Positions 60,098-64,000 of a stretch of 64,000 nt of DNA are shown in pieces. The DNA lies in the NCBI RefSeq assembly GCF_017676385.1, contig NZ_JAFFZN010000004.1:62001-126000 (forward strand), in the 5' to 3' direction. The position numbers were made by a program, and so were the translations under genes. The stretch's first letter is position 1. Every line of letters starts with the position of its first letter. The notes under the pieces are model-generated. The model saw nothing but the letters and a program-made list of their open reading frames with translations, was not told where the DNA came from and searched no databases. The DNA is from Streptomyces spirodelae. GTDB lineage: Bacteria; Actinomycetota; Actinomycetes; Streptomycetales; Streptomycetaceae.

Positions 60098-61102
60098 TCA
60101 CTGCCTCGAGTCGAGGAGCGCGTTACCGAGCGGGGTGGGGCTGTGGAGTGCCGTGTTGCGGTGCCGGGAGGTCTGGATCAGTCCGGCCGCACGCAGAACG
60201 CCTGCATGTTCGCTGGCGCTGGGAGGCGCGAGCCCGCTGAGGGCGGCCAGCTCCTTGGTCGAGCAGCCCGGGTGCTCGGCGATGGTGAGCAGAACAGCGG
60301 CCCGGGTCCGGCCGAGGAGCGCGGCCAGTGGTGAGCGGCACCCGGAGCGGGCGTGCTGTGCCGGTGGGACGAACAGCGGGGCGGAGTCGGAAGTCCGAGT
60401 GTGGCTGACGGGATACCTCATCACGGGCTGCGGCTCGGCATCGATGTCGACAGCGGGCCCGTCCGCCCCGAAGAGCGAGGGAACGAAGAGCATTCCACGG
60501 CCCTCGAGATGCAGGTCGCCGTCGAAGCCGGAGAGCATCGCGAACTCCAGGACGGGCGGATTCCAGCGGACACGCTGGGGGTGCACCGAGGCGAGGAGCG
60601 CTTCCACCCCTCCAGTGAGGACCTGCCGCATCCGCACGTCCCGGTCGGCTGCCGCCTCCCTTTCGAGATGCTGCCAATGCGGGGACAGCAGCGCGGCACA
60701 GACATGGTCCAAGCTGTCGTAGAGCTGCCGTTGCAGTTCCGTGTCGTCGGCAAGGTGGTGCGCCCAGGACGGCAGCGGCTGCCACTCCGCGACATGGGCG
60801 AGATCCTGGCGAATCCGAGAACGGGGAGTGGAGCGCGCCCGCTCCAGCAGCTCCTGCGGGCTGCCCTGCCCGGCAGAGGTCAGGAACGTAGGGGCCCAGC
60901 CGCCGGGCGGGATCAGGTCGAGGACCATACGTGCCTTGGGTTTGAGACCGGCGAAGACGCCACGCCGCCACGCCCCGAACCGTACCGGGTGGCTGCGACC
61001 TTGGAGCGTGCGTACGGCGGCACTCAGCTCCATCAGCGGCGGAGGCTGCGCCACACGGGTCCGTGCCAGATCCTCAACCGTGAAATGTATGCGGTAGACC
61101 AC
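60098..61102 (-). CDS. ArsR-like winged-helix regulator with long N-terminal domain
   Basis: 334 aa. The N-terminal ~240 residues (MVYRIHFTVEDLARTRVAQPPPLMELSAAVRTLQ, later RVRWNPPVLEFAML) are of the DUF5937 type. The C-terminal ~75 residues form an ArsR-like HTH (LGRTRAAVLLTIAEHPGCSTKELAALSGLAPPSASEHAGVLRAAGLI). Common in Streptomyces; ligand unknown. There are no metal-binding cysteine pairs typical of SmtB. Stop 60098 lies in the gap to the isochorismatase gene. Confidence 0.85.
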   Translation of the reverse strand: MVYRIHFTVEDLARTRVAQPPPLMELSAAVRTLQGRSHPVRFGAWRRGVFAGLKPKARMVLDLIPPGGWAPTFLTSAGQGSPQELLERARSTPRSRIRQDLAHVAEWQPLPSWAHHLADDTELQRQLYDSLDHVCAALLSPHWQHLEREAAADRDVRMRQVLTGGVEALLASVHPQRVRWNPPVLEFAMLSGFDGDLHLEGRGMLFVPSLFGADGPAVDIDAEPQPVMRYPVSHTRTSDSAPLFVPPAQHARSGCRSPLAALLGRTRAAVLLTIAEHPGCSTKELAALSGLAPPSASEHAGVLRAAGLIQTSRHRNTALHSPTPLGNALLDSRQ

Positions 61103-61407
61103 GCTCGGCCCCCAGCTCGGTACGCCAGTCCGGGGGCAATCCTCCGGGGTATGCCGTCGTTCGGTCCAGTCCAGACCGAATCACGTCGCCAGAGCCTCCG
61201 GGGGCAGGAAGCGAGTGCGGCGCTTCCGCAGCGCGTGACCGGACCCCGAACCGGCTGCCCGGGTCCGGGGGCGGAGGTGAGCAGATAACGTCCGCCCGTC
61301 GGCGCCAGGCCGTGTCTTCGAGACCGGTAGCGACCTGTGCGAGTCGCGATGAGTTCTGCGGTGTTCAGCGGTCGTACTGTCGAAACCGTCACCGAGGAGG
61401 GCTTCTG

Positions 61408-61974
61408 ATGCGCAGCGTGACCTATTCGATGAGCGTCTCACTTGACGGCTACATCGTCGGGCCGGACGGCGATTTCGACTGGTCGGTGCCGGACGAGGAC
61501 GTCTTTCGCTTCTGGATCGACGAGATCCGGGAGGTCGACGTCCATCTGATGGGACGACGGCTGTACGAGACAATGCTGTACTGGGAGACCGCCGACCAGG
61601 ATCCGTCGCTCGACGAGTCGATGCTCGAGTGGACCGCGCTCTGGAAGCCGCTCCCGAAGGTGGTGTTCTCCACCACGCTGTCGGCGGTGCAGGGCAATGC
61701 CCGCCTGGCTTCCGGCGGCCTCGCGGAGGAGATCGAGCGGCTGCGGGCCGCGCCCGGGGAGGGCGACATCGCGATCGGCGGCGCGACTCTCGCCGCCGAG
61801 GCGGCCGCGTCGGATCTGATCGACGAATACCGGGCCATGGTCTACCCGGTGCTGGTCGGCGGTGGCATTCCGTTCTTCCCCCGGCACGAGCGCAGGGTGG
61901 ATCTCGAACTGGTCGAGACCCGTACCTTCAACTCAAGAGTCGTCTACCTCCGCCACCGCGTGGCGCGGCGCTAG
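61408..61974 (+). CDS. Dihydrofolate-reductase-fold (RibD C-terminal-like) protein
   Basis: 188 aa: VTYSMSVSLDGYIVGPDGDFDWSVPDEDVFRFW, DVHLMGRRLYETMLYW, KVVFSTTL, GDIAIGGATLAAEAAASDLIDEYRAMVYPVLVGGGIPFF. Belongs to the RibD C-terminal/YwjB group that reduces an unknown pteridine- or flavin-related substrate. ATG 61408 has GAGGAGG at 7 nt. Monocistronic. Confidence 0.9.
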   Translation: MRSVTYSMSVSLDGYIVGPDGDFDWSVPDEDVFRFWIDEIREVDVHLMGRRLYETMLYWETADQDPSLDESMLEWTALWKPLPKVVFSTTLSAVQGNARLASGGLAEEIERLRAAPGEGDIAIGGATLAAEAAASDLIDEYRAMVYPVLVGGGIPFFPRHERRVDLELVETRTFNSRVVYLRHRVARR

Positions 61975-62036
61975 CCGACTCGTCCTCGAAGACGCACAGT
62001 AGGGGTGCCCTCCGGCACGTGGTTCCCACCGTGCGT

Positions 62037-62756
62037 TCAAGCGCGGCAGTCGCAGCCCGGGCGGCAGCCGCACGAGTCCTCGGCCGCACCGCCCGAGGGC
62101 TTCAGCAGTGCGGTGGTGGGAGGGGCGGCGCAGCAGCCGTCGCCCCGCCATGCTTCGCGGCCTTCCTTCACGGCGACGGCGGCGATGAGCAGGGCCGCGA
62201 CGGGGTCGGCCCAGGACCAGCCGAGGGCGGCGTTGAAGAGCAGACCGACCAGCAGCACGGCCGAAAGATAGGTGCACAGCAAGGTCTGCTTGGAGTCGGC
62301 CACCGCACTCGCGGAGCCGAGTTCGCGCCCGGCCCGGCGCTGGGCGGCCGACAGGAACGGCATCACGGCCAGCGAGAGCGCGGCGATGACGATGCCGGGC
62401 AGGGAGGAGTCGGCCTCACCGCTGCCCGCAAGTGCGCGGACGGCGTCAGCCGTGACGTAGGCGGCGAGCGCGAAGAAGGAGATGGCGATGATGCGCAGCG
62501 TCGTCTTTTCCCGTGCCTCGCGTACGGAGTGCTCGCGGGCGGAGAACTGCCAGGCGACCGCGGCGGCGGAGGAGACCTCGATGAGCGAGTCCAGGCCGAA
62601 GCCGATCAGGGCGGTGGAGGAGGCGAGCGTTCCGGCGGTGAGGGCGACGGCCGCCTCGATCGCGTTGTAGGTGATGGTGGCGGCGACCAGCAGCCGTATT
62701 CGCCGGGCCAGGACCTCGCGCCGCTGCGGCGAGGGGGCGAGGGATATGGCGGCCAT
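62037..62756 (-). CDS. Cation diffusion facilitator-like metal transporter with Cys-rich tail
   Basis: 239 aa with about six hydrophobic segments and the CDF TM2 motif ALIGFGLDSLIEVSS (Asp metal ligand) plus TM5 DSKQTLLCTYLSAVL. There is no large cytoplasmic domain; instead the C-terminus reads RGDGCCAAPPTTALLK then EDSCGCRPGCDCRA, with six cysteines (and CC earlier), probably a metal-binding tail. ATG 62756 overlaps the stop of the CmtR-like gene (TGATG). Probably exports Cd, Pb or Zn under that sensor. Confidence 0.9.
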   Translation of the reverse strand: MAAISLAPSPQRREVLARRIRLLVAATITYNAIEAAVALTAGTLASSTALIGFGLDSLIEVSSAAAVAWQFSAREHSVREAREKTTLRIIAISFFALAAYVTADAVRALAGSGEADSSLPGIVIAALSLAVMPFLSAAQRRAGRELGSASAVADSKQTLLCTYLSAVLLVGLLFNAALGWSWADPVAALLIAAVAVKEGREAWRGDGCCAAPPTTALLKPSGGAAEDSCGCRPGCDCRA

Positions 62757-63091
62757 CAGCAGCACCCCTCGTCGGCGGCATTGGCGCAGTGCCGGTCGGC
62801 GTCGACCGCGACGACGGCCGTGCGCAGGTCGTCCAGCGCGTGGCCGAGTCGCGCGTCGGCCAGGTTGTAGCGCGTACGGCGGCCGACGGGCACTGCGACG
62901 ACCAGGCCGCAGTCACGCAGGCACGCCAGATGGTTGGACAGCCGGGTACGGGAGATCCCCAGCTGTTCAGCCAGGTCGGACGGGTGCGCCGGAGCCTCGC
63001 GCAGCGCGAGCAGCAGTCGGCAGCGGATGGGGTCGGCCAGCGCGCGGCCGAACCGCGCCAGTACGTCGATGTCAGCAGCAACAGTCAGCAC
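62756..63091 (-). CDS. CmtR-like ArsR/SmtB metal sensor
   Basis: 111 aa. HTH: PIRCRLLLALREAPAHPSDLAEQLGISRTRLSNHLACLRDCGLVVAVPVGRRTRYNLAD. The Cys pair spaced CLRDC, plus a later Cys in DADRHC, matches the three thiolate ligands of CmtR (Cd/Pb sensors of mycobacteria). It ends with GCC. GTG start at 63091; a perfect palindrome lies 22 bp upstream. Co-transcribed with the CDF exporter and likely to derepress it on metal binding. Confidence 0.9.
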   Translation of the reverse strand: MLTVAADIDVLARFGRALADPIRCRLLLALREAPAHPSDLAEQLGISRTRLSNHLACLRDCGLVVAVPVGRRTRYNLADARLGHALDDLRTAVVAVDADRHCANAADEGCC

Positions 63092-63112
63092 AGTCGATGA
63101 CTGTACACGAAG

Positions 63113-63126
63113 TCGTGAATTCACGA
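63113..63126. promoter_or_regulatory. Candidate CmtR operator
   Basis: TCGTGAATTCACGA is a perfect 14-bp palindrome 22 bp upstream of the CmtR-like start. Its position and dyad symmetry fit an ArsR/SmtB operator controlling the sensor-CDF pair. Confidence 0.65.
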
Positions 63127-63413
63127 GATCATGGATTGAACGGGATGCAGGACTCGCCCGGAGCGCCGGGATCGCACACGCGCACGCTTTTCCGTCCGAC
63201 GTCCCAGCCCCGAGGTGGGTACCGAACTGATCCGCGCGGAGCTGGCCCACCCGCAGGCCGACAGCGTCACCGCCGAACTCGACGGCCGGGGCGTACCCTG
63301 CCCTCGCTCCTCTTCCGATACGGCTCGCCGCCGGAACCGGCGCCGCCCCGGCGCGCGAACTTCGACTGCGGTCTCCGCGATGGAGGGACCCTTCCAAGGG
63401 CGAGGGCTCTCCT
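63127..63413. other. Intergenic DNA
   Basis: No gene supported. A short plus-strand frame (near 63215) and a possible degenerate stretch exist, but none shows family motifs. Confidence 0.4.
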
Positions 63414-64000
63414 TCAGGGGCGGACGGGGGTCGCCCCGTTGTGGCGCTCGAGGAACTCGGCAATGCGGTGAGCCAACTCCGGGCCGGCGTCCTCTTGAAG
63501 GAAGTGCCCGGCGTCGCGGATGACCGGGTGGTCGTGTCCCTGCGCGCCGCGCATCTCGTTCCGGAAGAGCGGCGCCATGCCCGCGGTGACGGGGTCGCTG
63601 TCGCTGAACGCCACCAGCATCGGCGTCGGGCTGTCACACAAGGCGGCCCAAGCGGCCCGGTTGGCCGCTGTCTCTGGATCGTCGGGCGAGGTGGGTACAA
63701 GTCCGGGCATCGCCCGGGGACCGGCGCAGTAGGAATCGTCGGGGAACGGCGCGTCGTAGCACGCGCGTTCCGCGTCGTTCAGGGGGCGCCGGCACCCGGA
63801 CTGCACAAACCGGCCGACATCGATGCCGGGCTGCGTCTGGATTGCTCGGCGGAACTTCCACCACACGTCGGGCATCGGGACGTCACCGCTGGGCAGGCCG
63901 GTGTTGGCCACCACCAGTCCCTCGAAGCGCTCCGGATGCTCGGCGGCCAGACGAAGCCCGATCAGGCCGCCCCAGTCCTGGCCGACCAGTGTCACACCGG
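63414..64000 (-). CDS. Haloalkane dehalogenase-like alpha/beta-hydrolase, 5' end cut by window edge
   Basis: About 195 C-terminal residues are visible. The nucleophile elbow VTLVGQDWGGLIGLRLAAEHPERFEGLVVANTGLP has Asp instead of Ser, and the end has VIRDAGHFLQEDAG with the catalytic His. This is the haloalkane dehalogenase (HLD) pattern, with Asp as nucleophile and a cap domain (FRRAIQTQPGIDVGRFVQ). The start and the N-terminal oxyanion Asn/Trp pair lie beyond the right edge. Confidence 0.88.
   Translation of the reverse strand, partial: GVTLVGQDWGGLIGLRLAAEHPERFEGLVVANTGLPSGDVPMPDVWWKFRRAIQTQPGIDVGRFVQSGCRRPLNDAERACYDAPFPDDSYCAGPRAMPGLVPTSPDDPETAANRAAWAALCDSPTPMLVAFSDSDPVTAGMAPLFRNEMRGAQGHDHPVIRDAGHFLQEDAGPELAHRIAEFLERHNGATPVRP

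Overview
The window is high-GC actinobacterial DNA and almost certainly Streptomyces. The evidence is extreme third-position GC bias, GTG starts, frequent ATGA/GTGA overlaps, families typical of the genus (SpoIIE-type phosphatase with an HATPase tail, PucR, ECF41 sigma, DevR-type regulators) and a 16-kb NRPS cluster. No tRNA, rRNA, IS element, integrase or CRISPR array was recognised.

Layout. 1-5.5 kb: truncated mmsA with a divergent PucR regulator, a TauE/SafE permease, and a TetR/nitroreductase pair with two look-alike operators. 5.5-6.6 kb: tandem repeat and a frameshifted, truncated AMP-ligase remnant. 6.6-22.7 kb: one minus-strand biosynthetic operon, in transcription order MFS exporter, NRPS-1 (half C-A-T-C, Val-like code), NRPS-2 (half C-A-T-C-T-TE, Ser code, cysteine-type TE), type II thioesterase, SDR of the mycofactocin-like type, NRPS-3 (half C-A-T, Thr-like code), ATP-grasp ligase, terminator. 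23.4-29 kb: a hypothetical gene, a large SpoIIE/PP2C sensor phosphatase and an MBL-fold hydrolase.

29-33.7 kb: a redox/dormancy-like island with a cNMP-binding protein, a PPOX protein, a DevR-type response regulator, a kinase remnant lacking its phosphoacceptor domain, and a flavohaemoprotein. Palindromes resembling GGGCCGNNCGGCCC, the DevR/OsdR type, lie in its intergenic spaces. 33.7-39.8 kb: hypothetical and membrane proteins, a phytoene-desaturase-like FAD enzyme and a membrane-anchored alpha/beta hydrolase. 39.8-42.8 kb: an ECF41-like sigma factor with its AhpD/CMD partner, AraC and VOC genes. 42.9-48 kb: LacI regulator facing a TauE-amidohydrolase-NCS2 permease operon, with a tandem palindrome upstream of the permease.

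48-56.6 kb: a dispersed amino-acid catabolic locus that best fits cis-3-hydroxyproline use: NSS symporter plus 39-aa MetS-like subunit, DadA-like FAD oxidase, ornithine-cyclodeaminase-family protein (candidate pyrroline-2-carboxylate reductase), GntR/FCD regulator, and both subunits of aconitase X. A 20-bp element (19/20 identical) precedes both the symporter and the reductase, linking them to one regulator. A MerR/SDR pair is interposed. 56.6-64 kb: SnoaL-like protein, PatB-type C-S lyase with AraC regulator, isochorismatase-fold protein, ArsR-like regulator, DHFR-fold protein, a CmtR-like sensor with a Cys-rich CDF transporter, and a haloalkane dehalogenase cut by the right edge.

The most interesting system is the compact NRPS operon. 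It combines a cysteine TE, an extra carrier protein without its own A domain, a C domain with an altered active site, and a detached Thr-activating module. Its product cannot be read from the sequence.
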